Shown here in pieces: positions 46,195 through 58,081 of a DNA stretch of 64,000 nucleotides (positions are counted from its first letter, which is position 1; each line of letters opens with the position of its first letter). Both the position numbers and the translations under genes were made by a program. Source of the stretch: Atherix ibis. Taxonomy: Eukaryota > Arthropoda > Insecta > Diptera > Athericidae. Below the pieces are notes generated by a model. That model was given only the letters and a program-made list of their open reading frames with translations, was not told the DNA's origin and did no database searches. Location: NCBI GenBank assembly GCA_958298945.1, contig OY282607.1, positions 53,483,020-53,547,019 on the forward strand, given 5' to 3'.

Positions 46195-47476
46195 CGAAGG
46201 TCGTTCTAAAAAGTCCTTAGAAAAAGATAAAAAAAAAGGGTTTTTTAAAAAAAATAATTTTTATTTTTCAACATAATCTCCTTTTAACTCTAAACACTTC
46301 CAACCGATTTTCCAAAATTTTTATCCCGTCCAAAAAATAGGATTTCGGAAGTTCTGCAAAATTCTCATCCGTTTGAGCAATGACGTCCTCGTTGAAAGTG
46401 AACCGTCGTCCGCCAAGCCATTTCTTCAGATTGGGGAAAAGAAAATAGTCACTCGGGGCCAAATCTGGTGAATAAGCGGGATGCTGCAATAATTCCATTC
46501 TCAATTCCACAATTTTGGCCATGGAAACAGCACAGGTGTGCACACGCGCATTGTCCTGATGCAAGAGGATTTTTTTCTTCTTCAGATGGGGGCGTTTCTC
46601 TTTGATTTCCTCGCTCAACTGTTGCAATAACGACGCGTAATACGTTCCTGTTATTGTTTTTCCGTTTTCCAAGTAGTCGATAAAAATGATGCCCTGCGAA
46701 TCCCAAAAGACCGTGGCTATCACCTTGCCGGTCGATGGCACCGTTTTTGCCTTCTTCGGAGCCCGTTCACCCTTGAAAATCCACTCTTCGTTTCTGGAGT
46801 GTAGTAGTGTATCCAGGTTTCGTCCACAGTGACATATCGACGAAGGAATTCGGCAGGATTGCGATGAAAGAGTGCCAACATAGCCTCAGAGTCCACTACA
46901 TAATTGCGCTTATTCTCCTCTGAGAGCAAACGCGGCACCCATCTTGCCGAAATTTTTTTCACAGACAATTTTTCATGCAAAATTGAAGCGACTGTACCTT
47001 GTGATATGTCCGTGGCCTCAACTAATTTGCGCACTTTAATTCGCCGATCGTTCAAAATCAGATCGTGGATTTTGTCGATGATTTCAGGAGTAGACACCTC
47101 AACTGGGCGTTCTGAACGATGTTCATCTTTTGTGGATGAACGGCCACGTTTAAATTCATTCACCCAATTGTAAACCGTCGCAAACACAGGTGTAGATGTG
47201 CCATGAACTGCATCCAACTCGGCTTTGATTTCTTTCGGGCTTAAGCCTTTCAAATGGAGATGTTTCATGACAGCCCTAAACTCGCTTTTTTCCATTGTTA
47301 GTATGCACAAATAAATGTCGTTAACTTTAATCGACGATAAAAATTGACCTACGCTATGGATCGAGCTGAAATTTTGACAGCTTCCCTGTCGATAATGCTA
47401 CTTACAAAAAAAAATCTTTATCGACACTACGATCGCAATTTCTCGGATTTTGTAAGGACTTATTGAACGACCCTCG
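46195..47476 (-). mobile_element. Full-length irritans-like mariner, second unit
   Basis: The element is 1,282 bp, bounded by TA (46193-46194, 47477-47478), with imperfect ends cgaaggtcgttctaaaaagt and (reverse) cgagggtcgttcaataagtc. The family is related to, but distinct from, the mariner pair at 10605 and 37638. Confidence 0.92.
46268..47310 (-). pseudogene. Mariner transposase with frameshifts
   Basis: The first frame (47295 down to 46720) carries MEKSEFRAVMKHLHLKGLSP, HTH text and VTVDETWIHYYTPETK (first catalytic Asp). A frameshift near 46775-46790 leads into the second frame (46741 down) with STGKVIATVFWDSQGIIFID, LLHQDNARVHTCAVSMAKIV (second Asp) and YSPDLAPSDYFLF (third Asp, DD34D). 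The last 15 residues are frameshifted (NRLEVFRVKRRLC instead of the usual KCIELxGDYVE ending). Confidence 0.88.
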
Positions 47477-47486
47477 TATATCCTGA

Positions 47487-49005
47487 AAAAACGTACGGAA
47501 AGTGTAAAAATTTGGGAATTTAGTACAAATGTATCCGGTGTTGAGGAAGAAAATAATTTTATTTAATTAACTTTTTATTTAAAATAGTAAATAACAAAAT
47601 AGGTAAAACAAGTTCGTATTGGCTGGTCTTATAATTAGAAACCAATAAAATAAATCACATTTTCCTTTGGTAATATCACGTCAAAAATAAAAAAAATAAA
47701 AAAAATCCTTTTTGGTGATCAGTATTTGGTTAGGTATCCTTTATTTTTTTATGACCGCCGCACAACGTTTTGGCATATTGGCTACTAAGTCCTGGCAAAC
47801 CTTAATATTTATTTCGCTCCAAATATCTTCAATATTTTGAAGCAGGTGTCCTTGATTTTTCGAAGTCCTGCTCCTCAATCCTTTTTGAACATGTGCCCAT
47901 AAGTTCTCAATAGTATTGAGGTCAGGACTCTGCGCTGACCAGTCTAATACATTAATTTTATTCTCCGTAAACCAACACTTCACTAACCGTGAAGTGTGTT
48001 TAGGATCATTATCCTGTTGAAAAATATAGGAGACAGGCATATTATCATCACAATATGGTTCCATTATATTTTCCAATATATTATTGTACCCGTGTTGGTC
48101 CATTCGTCCGTCGATTTTGAATAGCGGACCAACCCCACGCCAGGAAAATGCACCCCAAACCATTATATTACCACCACCGTGTTTGATTGTTTTAATGGTA
48201 TACCTTGGGTCCAATTCTTTATTTTTCGGACGTCTAACGTAGACCTTACCATCGGACCCGATCAAATTAAATTTTGACTCGTCACTCCACAGGACTTTTT
48301 TCTCTTTGAAACGCTTGGTTTTTTGCGAGCAATGCACCCACGCAGTCCTGCTTCGTTCAGCCTACGTCGAATTGTCATTTCTGACCATTTTTGCTGTAAA
48401 TCGTTCGATACAGCCGTATTTATTTTCTAAGCGGTTAGAAAAGGGTTTTCTTTGCTCATTCTGGTAATAACCCTGTCCTCTCTTTATGTCGTTTTTCGCG
48501 GTCTGCTCCGACGCACCCTGTTTTCATAACTTGCGGTTTCAGAGTATGTTTTAACTGCATTAAAAATCATCTTTTTGGAACACTTCAGATCCGCAGCAAT
48601 AGTTTCCATTGATAATTTATCCTCGCGATATTTCTTAACAATTAACCGTCGAATTTCCGGTGTACAGCGCTTTTTTTCCCCATAGTACTGTTACATAATA
48701 TTGTTTTAAAGCACTACTAATAAATGCAATCATTTAAAATTATACTTCCTTTCAAAATTTTATATTATCATTAAATTTAGTGCACTGTTTCTAATTATAT
48801 GTCAACGTTCTTTCAAAATTAATTTCAACTGCGAATTTCAAATGGTTAAACGCATGATGCCAAATAAAAACCGTTTGAATTCTATTTTTAGAACAAAAAT
48901 CAAGAATAAATAAAAATGAACGGTACTTATTTGTACCGTTCATTATCAAAGCAAATACAAATAAGTAAAACTGAATTTTGACTCGTTTCTAAGTATAAGT
49001 CCGCC
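47487..49005 (-). mobile_element. Tc1-like element, second unit
   Basis: The transposase lies on the minus strand. The right end reads ...tttctaagtataagtccgccactg|tata, i.e. cagtggcggactta inwards, a common Tc1 terminus next to TA. The left end (cgtacggaaagtgtaaa) is not an obvious match to it and may be truncated. A 12-bp-stem hairpin aatgaacggtac-ttattt-gtaccgttcatt lies at 48915-48944 near the right end, followed by a (TA)n run at 49012-49031. Confidence 0.85.
47741..48683 (-). pseudogene. Tc1 transposase (DD34E), broken N-terminal half
   Basis: The intact part 47741-48337 reads SDESKFNLIGSDGKVYVRRP (first Asp in WSDESK), TIKHGGGNIMVWGAFSW, IFQQDNDPKHTSRLVKCWFT (second Asp) and DWSAQSPDLNTIENLW (Glu, 34 residues on). 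Upstream to ATG 48683, frames carry IVKKYREDKLSMETIAADLK and SYENRVRRSRPRKTT, the paired-type HTH and the GRPR-like hook, but with stops (after RPRKTT and after SKENPFLTA) and a frameshift just after the start. Confidence 0.88.
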
Positions 49006-49011
49006 ACTGTA

Positions 49012-49031
49012 TATATATATATATATATATA
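49012..49031. repeat. (TA)n microsatellite
   Basis: About ten TA units directly next to the right end of the Tc1 element; TA is the target of Tc1/mariner insertion. Confidence 0.8.
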
Positions 49032-50737
49032 CTTTATATATAACTGGAATATTTTTAAATAATTAAGAACATTTCTAATAAATTAATTTATTTAGTGAAT
49101 CGTTGATTGTTGCCTAAAGTATTTTTATATATTGTACACGAATATTTTGCATTTAATATAGTTGCATTTACTATCAGTACGATTAATTTTTGTAATGTTA
49201 TTTCAGACTTCCATAAAAAAATTCTTTGTTAAATTTAAATAAAATAATTCAATAAAAATTGACTAAACAAATTCCATGTACGATAATTCGAACAATAAGA
49301 AATTCAAACTCCAGTCGCTCGTTTATTTTCAGATGGTATTGACAAACTTAATAATATTTATTTGGCAGAATATAAAATTTTTTACAAGATTAATTCTCTT
49401 AATTTTTCCTGAAATTATAAAATTATACCAGTTACGATTTTTTTTTTGGTTTTTATTATTATTTATATTGGTTTTTTTTTAATTATTTATTTATTAGTTT
49501 TTATTATATTATGTTTGTTATAATTTTCTATGTTTATTTATTTTAATGAGAATTCTTGTAACTTGAGTTAAATTAATAAAATACATTGTTCAATATATAC
49601 AATATTACTAAATAAGAAAGTTAATATGTAAAATAATAAAAATAGAATTAAATTTTGTTTTTTTTAAAGTAATTCTCAATAAAATTCGGCACTGATTGGC
49701 AAAAAATGTTCAAACTGACAACATAAACATCGACAATTGTTATTGTTTCCCTAATAATAATAATTGTTGTTTTGTTTAAGGAATATTTTATTAACACATT
49801 AGTATGTCTTTGTAAAATAGATATAATTCTTAAAACATTGAATAGACTGAAACGAAATTTCATAGCTACTTCTGGAGCGTTTACTGCTTCGATATTTGTA
49901 AACATAACAGTGACTTGCAATCTGTAGTGTGTGTACCAACGGGATTGTGCCAAAGAAATTATGCGCTATGAATAAGACGGTTACATCTTCCACATTGGTG
50001 ACATTTTGGAGAATTTTCGTTTACTGCAGGTTCTCGTTCAAAATATTATTTCTTGGAATATTTCTATCGGTTTAATTCATCGAAATAGTTTCTTCATCGC
50101 TATCTAAAATTTTGTGAATTACTGTAAATTCAATTTAAAGGTTCAAGGGTTTTCAAATGTTTTTTATTTAATGTGAAGTACAATCGATACACGAACACCA
50201 ATAAAATATGGACAATGAAACCAATGATGAAATTTTAATTAGCTAACAAATAATTAATGTAGAAGAAATGAGAAAATATATAATAACTGGACTATTGGTT
50301 AAATCGAAACGCAAACTCTTTCTTTCACAATATTGCACTCTAAATATATGATATTCACTTTATTTCCAGGCGAATTGATTAACTATTATTTGTTTTAATT
50401 AAAATTTTTAATTCATCATCAAACTTATAATATAGCCAATAAAATCAATATAAAAATAATGTTTGATATATATCACTACAGAAAAATAAACTCTACAGCA
50501 TTTTCCTTTTATTTTGGTTTCAGGAATTATTATTCTATTTTATTAAATTATTGTTATTTAATTAATTTATTATTATGTCTCATATCAGTTTTATCTAATA
50601 TACAGAGTAGACTCTTAATTCTAATTACTTAGTTTTAATTTTGGTTTTAGTTCTACGTTATTTTAGTTTTATTTTTACTTATAGTTTTAACCAAATTATT
50701 CAAAGCGAATAAGCGAATTTCAAAAATGAACTGATCA
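49032..50737. other. AT-rich stretch, nothing firmly recognised
   Basis: A minus-strand region at about 49650-50040 reads KCHQCGRC in one frame, but stops follow and no family can be named. Confidence 0.45.
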
Positions 50738-50739
50738 CT

Positions 50740-51195
50740 TTGAGAGTTGACACCAGAATCTATTATAGACTGGGACATAAGCATGAAAAAAAAATTAGAC
50801 CCATACTAATCGCCTTTACTTCTTATCAAAAGAAAGTAGAAATACTGAAAAACAAGATAAAAATGCCTGACCAGACTTACATAACGGAAGATTTTTCAAA
50901 GGAAACAATAGAACTACGCAAAAATCTACAGCGAGAATTGAAGCAAGAAAGAGAAAGAGGGAATGAAGCCTTCATTAAGAATAATAAACTCATAGTAAAA
51001 GGAAAACCAGAAGTTGAAAAAAGAAAAAGAGACTCGTCCTTGTCACCTGCGAACATTCAAACACCAACATTACCCACGGAAAAGGAAAAAATTACCTTAG
51101 CCCCATCCAAGTTGCACAAAACAGATGCATTTGCTTATATGAGAGCCAGATCTCATTCAATGTCGGAGAAACACCCACAACAACAAAAAATATAG
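50740..51195 (+). pseudogene. LINE ORF, N-terminal basic segment
   Basis: 151 codons without an ATG at the front (the first codons belong to a 5'-truncated frame). Text such as RLGHKHEKKIRPILIAFTSY and ITEDFSKETIELRKNLQREL resembles the ORF1-like N-terminal part of RTE/jockey-like LINE proteins, thought to bind RNA. It ends at TAG 51193-51195. The next ORF (51217-) is in the same frame, so one stop codon is all that separates them. Confidence 0.7.
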
Positions 51196-54179
51196 GAAAT
51201 ACCAGACACCGGAAACTTGAGAACAAAAAACAATAAAGAAACAACATTAATAAAAAACGAACTGATTCCCAATACGGTTGGTCACCGCGGGATGATAGAC
51301 CACTATCCCCAAGAGCTTAAAGAAGAGAAGTCCAACGAAACACTACGTAAAAAACAATACTCTGAAAGTACGAAACAAAAAACGAGGAATAAATTCAACA
51401 TAGCTACACTTAACACAAGATCAATAAAGTCACAAGAATCTTTACTAGAGCTAGAACATGCATTAGAAACCGTGAACTGGGACATTATAGGCTTAAGCGA
51501 CGTAAGAAGAGCGGAGGAGAAAACGGAAGAACATGACAAATACATATTATATCACCTTAATGTAAAGGCTGGGATATACGGAGTAGGGTTTATGATTAAA
51601 AAATATTTGAAAAAAGAGATAACAGAATTCCGAGGAATATCAGACAGGATTGCCATTTTGAATATAAAACTCCCTGGATATAAAGAACCAACTTCAATAG
51701 TCCAAGTATATGCCCCAACTGAAGTTACGCAGAAAGACCTAAAAGATGAATTTTACAATAAACTTAATTTAAGTAAAACAATTATCTTAATGGGAGATTT
51801 TAACAGTCAAATTGGAAAGAGAAACAAGAACGAGGACAATATACTCGGACCATACCCTACTGGAAAAAGGAATGATAATGGACAAAGACTGATAAATTTT
51901 GCATTAGAAAATAACCTACACATCATGAACAGCTACTACAATAGAAAACAAAATAGAAAATGGACATGGGTGTCACCAGATGGGAAGACAAGAAATGAAA
52001 TAGATTATATCCTCACCAACAAACCTAAAATATTTTCGAATATTGATGTTGTCCATCAACTCAACTACAGCACAGATCACAGAATGCTTAGAGGACAAAT
52101 GTACACATTAGAGCCAAAAATACCGAGGAAAATTATTCATAGTAGCAAAAAACCATTACCTCTCCCAATTGTAAGCGATATTCTAGAATCATTGAAATGT
52201 AATTTGAAAACAAAAAACAATGCCAAATATGTTCAGGAGAAATATGACGCTCTTGAAAACGAACTAAAGAAAGTAGAAAACGAATCTAAAACAAAAAACA
52301 AAATTAAGGACAAAATAGGTCCAGAGGCAAGAAGTCTACTTATGCCGAGGAAGTCCATATTTAAAGACAGAAAAAACAACAAGAAGAAGATCGAAAGTCT
52401 AAGTAAAGAAATAAATATACAAATCAGGAAATATAGACATGAAAAAAGGAATAATATAATAAATGATTATATAGAAAAAACAGGAGGAGTTAAGATAGCA
52501 TTAAAAGAGTTTCGAGAAAGTACAAACTGGATAGACAATATGACACACCAGAAAGATAAGAGAAAGAAGACCGATAGAATCGAAATATTAGACATAGCCA
52601 CGGATTACTACCGTGAGCTATACGATAACGACAAAACACCAGACGAAATCCACCAACTAACTGAAAACGATACAAATAATAACGAAGAAATTCCAAGTAT
52701 ACTCAAAGAAGAAGTAGAAAAAGCTATTAAATCTCAAAAAAGAGGCAAAGCACCAGGAGAAGATGGCATATCTAACGAAATTATGATAGGAACATCTGAT
52801 ATTATAGTAGACACTATTACAGATTTATTTAACCAAATTTTTGAGACAGAATGTATACCTCACCAGTGGACCACGTCAACTATAATACTACTACATAAAA
52901 AGGGAAATAAAGACAACATAAATAACTACAGACCCATCAGCCTGATGTCGAACGTATATAAAATCTTTTCCAAAATACTGTTGAATCGTTTAACAAAGAC
53001 TTTGGATGAAAACCAACCCAGAGAACAAGCAGGCTTTCGCAAGGACTTTTCAACAATCGACCACATACACACCATAAAACAAGTTATCCAGAAATGTACA
53101 GAATATGGTATCAATTACTATTTGGCGTTTGTAGACTATAATAAAGCTTTCGACTCATTAAAACATACAAAAATATGGGAAGCGCTTACAACACAAGCGG
53201 TTGAAAACAAGTACATACAAATTGTTAAAAATATATACAAGAACATGAAAGCGAAAATAAGAACAGAAAGAGTAGGTGTATACTTCCCTATAAAAAGAGG
53301 AGTCCGACAGGGAAACCCACTATCACCCAAACTTTTCTCGGCGGTGCTTGAATATATATTTAGACGTCTCGAATGGAGTCAATATGGACTAAACATTAAC
53401 GGAATGCAACTAAACCATTTAAGATTTGCAGACGATCTAATTCTAATCTCTGAAGACCCGAGAAGCCTGCAAGCAATGCTTGAACAGTTGGTGTACGAAA
53501 GCGATAAAGTCGGACTCTCCATGAATAATACAAAAACCAAAGTAATGACTAATTCCGACAAAATCACCATTACAGTCAACGGCAACAAAATAGAGTACGT
53601 CGATGAATATACATACCTAGGACAGATAATATCACCAAAAGACCTTACAACCAAAGAAATAAACAACAGAGTACAATTAGCATGGAAAAGATACTGGTCT
53701 CTTAAAGAAATTGTCAAAAACCCGCAGGTACCACTTAAAGCTAAAAAAAAAAAATTTGATTCCTGTATTCTACCTATCATGACATACGGATGTCAAACTT
53801 GGAGTCTAACAAAACAAAACTTACACAAACTAGAAACCTGTCAACACAGCATGGAGCGAAGTATGCTCAAAGTCAAGTTAAGAGACAAAGTAAAACTACG
53901 AACATTACGTAACCAAACTAAAATTAACAATGTAACATACTGCATAAGAAAACTAAAATGGAGTTGGGCAGGTCATATGATGAGGAGTAAACAAGAAAAA
54001 TGGGCTAAGGATGCAACCGAATGGTGTCCAAGACAAAATAAAAGAAAGAAAGGAAGGGCGATATTCGGAAAATAGCCGGTGCTACTTGGAAGAGGACGAC
54101 TCATGACCGGAAAGTGTGGCAAGCTCTAGGGGAGGCCTTTGCGGAAACGCAAGACAATCTCAAAACCGGTGTCAATTAA
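51196..54179 (+). pseudogene. LINE endonuclease-reverse transcriptase
   Basis: 952 open codons. The endonuclease (residues about 60-300) has FNIATLNTRSIKS, VDIIGLS-type text, MGDFNSQIG and the STDHRM ending (catalytic Asp/His). The reverse transcriptase (about 500-790) has YRPISLMSNVYKIFSKIL, FVDYNKAFDSL (53128-53160, first Asp), RGVRQGNPLSPKLFSAVLEY and FADDLILIS (FADD at 53424-53435, active-site Asp pair). A C-terminal WAGHMMR block follows. The frame stops at 54073-54075 (IFGK-TAG). The proper C-terminus (IRKIAGATWKRTTHDRKVWQ) continues in another frame to TAA 54177-54179, so a small deletion/frameshift lies near 54055. The domain order fits RTE/BovB-like LINEs. Confidence 0.9.
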
Positions 54180-54242
54180 CATAAGTGATAGTAACTTTTT
54201 TCTAAGATTGTTAAATAAAGGCTATTATTATTATTATTATTA

Positions 54243-55375
54243 CAATCGATACAATTAAGTTCTGAATAAAACGTCATTCAAATGGCCTCCACGACTTCTT
54301 TTGCAGGAACGAATTCGATGAACCCAATTTTCGAGCACTTTTTCCAATAAATCAAGTCGTATGTCATGAATAGCACGTTCAATATTGACTTCTAAAGCTT
54401 GAAGAGAGTCTGGTTTATTGCTAAAGACCAACGACTTCAAATAACCACACAAGAAATAGTCTAATGGTGTTAAATCACAACTTCTTGGAGGCCATTCAAT
54501 GTCACAATTTCTTGAAATAATCAAATCTCCAAACTTTTCTCGCAATAATTCGGTTGTTGCACGTGCTGTGTGGCACGTAGCCCCGTCTTGTTGAAACCAG
54601 ATGTTGTCAAGATCAACTTCTTCCAATTTCGGCAATGAAAAGTTGGTTATCATCGATCTAAACCGCTCTGCATTGACAGTAACGGTGTTACCAGCTTCAT
54701 TTCGAAAGAAGTACGGACCGATGATTCCACCAGACCAAAAACCACACCAAACTGTCAATTTATGTGAATGTAATGGGTGTTCATGAATAATTTGTGGATT
54801 TTTTTCGCACCAGAATCGACAGTTTTGTTTATTTACCGACCATTCAGATGAAAGTGAGCCTCATCGGAGAAAAGTATCGTTTTCAAGTTGTTCCAAGACA
54901 AAATCAGCAAATTCACGACGTTTACGGTGGTCCAATGGCTTCAGTTCTTGAGTGATAATAATTTTATACGGATGCATGCCCAAATCCTTTCTCAAAATCC
55001 GCCAGGTTGTGGTTTGAGACAGTCCCAATTCTTGAGAACGTCTTGGAATCGACAAATTGCGGTCTTCAGCAACACTTGCGTGAACGGCAGCAATATTTTC
55101 ATTACTTCGAGCGGTTCTTTGTCTTATTTGCACTTGAACATTATGTAAAGAAAATGTACGGCCATAAAATGGCAACAGCGCACGAAAAATTGCAATTGGA
55201 GAACGATTATTTTGATAATAAAATTGAATAATTTGTAAATGTTGTTCTTGTGTATATCTCTCCATGATGAAATTGTAAACATTACTGAATACAATGAAAA
55301 AAGAAAGACAGATCATGACATATTACAAATGGCCGAAACGTCACTTAGAAATCATATCACTCTTATTGGAAAACC
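54243..55375 (-). mobile_element. DD41D (rosa-like) mariner relative, best-preserved copy
   Basis: The transposase is on the minus strand. The right end is probably the ggaaaaccc/ataagagtg region at about 55355-55375 near TATA; the left end abuts the LINE tail and may be truncated. It differs from ordinary mariners in having 41 residues between the second and third catalytic Asp, the hallmark of the rosa group as I know it. The window has four more degenerate relatives (3345, 13640, 18535, 29840). Confidence 0.8.
54255..55274 (-). pseudogene. DD41D transposase, two frameshifts
   Basis: N-terminal 54861-55316: MERYTQEQHLQIIQFYYQNN, then RRSQELGLSQTTTWRILRKD (HTH) up to NDTFLR. After a 1-base shift comes FSDEAHFHLNG (first catalytic Asp, about 54845-54875), and after a second shift VNKQNCRFWCEKNPQ. 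The last frame 54255-54758 reads TVWCGFWSGGIIGPYFFRNE, WFQQDGATCHTARATTELL (second Asp) and EWPPRSCDLTPLDYFLCGYL (third Asp). Counting from QQD to TPLD gives 41 residues between. The C-terminus is NWVHRIRSCKRSRGGHL, common in this group. Confidence 0.85.
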
Positions 55376-55454
55376 CTATATATGTCTGTTATGACTAGGA
55401 CTCTGACGAAGGTAACTACCCAAGTAACACCAGTTACGAAAATTAAGCTATTTA

Positions 55455-55615
55455 ACGGCACTCTGACGGCACTATGTTCCGTCATCTAATTACGAATTTT
55501 TTCAAGATGGGTTCAGAAACGGTTCAGAAACTGTTCGTTCTTTGTCGCTAAAAGCCGGAACTCAAAAAATTTGTTTGCCTTCATGTATGGGAACATAGTG
55601 CCGTCAGAGTGCCGT
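55455..55615. repeat. 26-bp subterminal inverted repeat in the 3' end of the Tnp2 element
   Basis: acggcactctgacggcacta... at 55455-55480 is exactly complementary to 55590-55615. The intervening 109 bp includes tandem ggttcagaaac words. Similar terminal palindromes occur in the other copy (63154-63542), so this may be a transposase-binding or hairpin-forming terminus. Confidence 0.8.
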
Positions 55616-56096
55616 CAGTTTCTGAACTCTTCATATAGTTAAATATTTTTAATTTGTTTTGTAATCAAATATATTTTTATAAAATTAAAAAATTAATAAC
55701 AAAAAATTAAATAAAATATTCTCTTCTAATAAAAAAAAATTAAAAATTAAATCAAATATTCTCTTCTAATAAAAAAAAATTAAAAATTACATAAAATAGC
55801 CTCTTCTACTAAAAAAAAATTAAAAATTAAATGAAATAGCCTCTTCTAGCTATATAACCATATAAAAAACTTAAAACCTATTTAATTTCTAAGAACTCGA
55901 TGTCATCGAACAATTCGGTGTCCGAAGTAGTTGCACAATGTTGTTCCTTTTTTTTGTTTTTTTTTGGATATATTGTCTTTTGTGGTATAAAAAAACCTCC
56001 TCAAAATTATATTAATATCATGTTCCCTAACGAAGGGAAATTTATCCAATGCACAATCTATATTAAAAAATAGTTATTAGTTATGTTATCATAGAT

Positions 56097-57776
56097 TTAA
56101 AAATAATTTAGATTATACTTACTCTTAATTATTTTTGACACATTCAGGTCCTTGAAGCCAATATTTGCCTGCCTCCCATCAAATGTAAATTTGGAGGCAT
56201 ATATAGATAAAAGACATGAATTGAAAGGCGTTTCATAAAAATTAACTAAATTTAAAAGTTTGACTGTTTCGAGGATTATTTCACAATCTTCATTGACAAT
56301 TCCAACTATTTTATAAACCTCGTTATGTATTAAACAATAATTATTCGGAAATGCAATAGATATTGTAAAGTCTTTTAACACCACTTTTTTAAAGTGATTA
56401 TTTTGAAGATATTTTTCTAATTTAGGATAAATTTTTTGCACATTTTTACTTTTTAGATTATAGTTTTCTATTGTTCTATTATAAAATTGTTGTAATGGCA
56501 AAAATCCTGTTTTTAATTTTAATTTAATAGTTGATAAAAAGTTTTCAAATTTAAATGCACTAATGTCATCAAGAGAAGAAAATAATGCACAATCGTCGCT
56601 CAAGTGCATTAAACTATGGACATTAAAAGTAGCACTTCCTGCTCCGTAAAGTACTTCAAAATCAGAGCAAAATCTTTGCAGTAAAATTTTTGCAGACAAA
56701 TTCTGGGTTCTGCAATATTTTTCGTTGAGCAAAATTGTTATAGCGCAGCATAATAATAGAAAGTGTTGGTAGTATTTTTCAGAAAGCACATTATGCAAAA
56801 CGACTGGCCCTGTATATAAAAGAAAATGTCTCAGCTCCGTTGCCTTCCAACGATCCAATTCGTCTAAGCTCCTGGGCTGTCTATTGAATTCGAGCGGAAG
56901 TTTCATTAGCAGCAATGAATTCGATATATCTCTGATTTCACTTTGCGGCAACGAGTAGGAACACTTTCTTTTTTTTATCCATAGATTTAAAAGCTGCCTC
57001 ATTACACCTAGTAGTACGCAATGCATGTAATCTATAGGTACTTGCGATACGCAGCCAAAATCTATACGTTCCAATGCAATCGCCTCCATAATTTTGTGAT
57101 GTTGAGGCTGTTCTCTGTCTCTGAAGCTCACATCTGTCCTCGGGACTGCTTCTTTTGTCCCATTGAAGGGAAAAACTATATGGCCTGGTCCAAGTCTCGT
57201 ACCTTTTATAGTGCATTTTGTGCAAGAATAATATCCCGAGTGTAATTTAACTGCTAGAACTTTTGCTCTAGCGTCAGAGTCACATATTAAAGCTCTTATT
57301 TTTACTCTTACAAATTTGTTTTCGTATTCTAATCCAAGACTTTGCAAAAGTTCCATTTCTTCCACAAAATCTTTTAAAAAAATTTGAAAATCAATAGATT
57401 TTGTCTTACCATGGTAAGCAGCTACCACAAATATATCTTCAAATCCAACAAAATTTATCATTATTGGCCACAATTGGCTTTTGCTACTTTTTGAAATTGG
57501 TAGACCATCAATGCCAATATCAATTTCAATATCAGTTATATTTCTTAAATTTTTATACTTTTCTAGAAAATGTGCAACAGCTTTAGAAATACCAATGTAA
57601 AAATAAGTGGTGCCCGGTTCTATAATGCAAGTATCAGCTTTTCTTGGTGTTTTCTTCAATGATCTAACATCTGATGGGAGCCACGGGAAATACTGATGTA
57701 ATACTGCAAGTATTTTGCTCATAGTACGTCCACAAATGGTCGTGTCCACTGCAATTCTTTGCAAATCTTCTCTCAA
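56097..57776 (-). CDS. Tnp2-type transposase ORF, 5'-broken
   Basis: 559 open codons starting at a non-ATG codon because the upstream exon has been displaced. By similarity it is a transposase of the Tnp2 kind used by CACTA/CMC elements. Visible motifs: LPSDVRSLKKTPRKADTCII (residues 33-52), DIGIDGLPISKSSKSQLWPI (86-105, probable first catalytic Asp at 88 or 90), VVAAYHGKTKS, ALICDSDARAK (162-172), a C-x2-C pair (YSCTKCTIKG, 183-192) followed by His residues, and PIDYMHCVLLGVMRQLL (248-263). The C-terminus, SKFTFDGRQANIGFKDLNVS, equals the last exon of the copy at 62147-62857. It is the longest intact frame of any transposon here, so the element was active fairly recently. Neighbouring copies supply the missing first exon (MSKRAYEREVANEIKRK). 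Exact family naming needs a profile search. Confidence 0.8.
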   Translation of the reverse strand: MREDLQRIAVDTTICGRTMSKILAVLHQYFPWLPSDVRSLKKTPRKADTCIIEPGTTYFYIGISKAVAHFLEKYKNLRNITDIEIDIGIDGLPISKSSKSQLWPIMINFVGFEDIFVVAAYHGKTKSIDFQIFLKDFVEEMELLQSLGLEYENKFVRVKIRALICDSDARAKVLAVKLHSGYYSCTKCTIKGTRLGPGHIVFPFNGTKEAVPRTDVSFRDREQPQHHKIMEAIALERIDFGCVSQVPIDYMHCVLLGVMRQLLNLWIKKRKCSYSLPQSEIRDISNSLLLMKLPLEFNRQPRSLDELDRWKATELRHFLLYTGPVVLHNVLSEKYYQHFLLLCCAITILLNEKYCRTQNLSAKILLQRFCSDFEVLYGAGSATFNVHSLMHLSDDCALFSSLDDISAFKFENFLSTIKLKLKTGFLPLQQFYNRTIENYNLKSKNVQKIYPKLEKYLQNNHFKKVVLKDFTISIAFPNNYCLIHNEVYKIVGIVNEDCEIILETVKLLNLVNFYETPFNSCLLSIYASKFTFDGRQANIGFKDLNVSKIIKSKYNLNYF

Positions 57777-58081
57777 TTGGTGTATTTCTGAAGTGCTGCA
57801 GCTTTCAAGTAACGCACTCGGAACTCACTCAATAAGTGCATTATGTCGTATTACGAATGAGTGCCGTCTATGGACTTTAATGACGGAACTAACTGAACTC
57901 GAAATGAATTTAGTGCGAATGTATTGTAAATTTACATTTCTATTAGTTGTCAAAATAACCAATTGTTAATTGAATGTTGCGGCGATTAAAAGTTTTCCTC
58001 GTGTGTAAAATAAAGAAACGTAATTAAACTATATTATTAGAATTAAAATATATAATAAATAATAATATTATTAAAAGGAAA

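Larger units (their letters stand above)
50738..54243 (+). mobile_element. RTE-type LINE, 5'-truncated, nearly intact
   Basis: About 3.5 kb on the + strand ending in (att)n at about 54220-54243; a short microsatellite tail instead of poly(A) is usual in the RTE clade. It encodes an N-terminal basic region, an apurinic-type endonuclease and a reverse transcriptase in one frame. The frame is interrupted by TAG 51193-51195 and shifted near 54055. It inserted next to, or into, the 3' end of the DD41D element at 54243. Confidence 0.9.

Noticed and set aside
49648..49993. Two minus-strand ORFs, one near a KCHQCGRC string
   Set aside because: Could be a zinc-ribbon transposase tail, but stops follow at once and frames conflict; no family can be supported.
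51303..53780. Minus-strand ORFs across the LINE
   Set aside because: Antisense shadows of the reverse-transcriptase frame.
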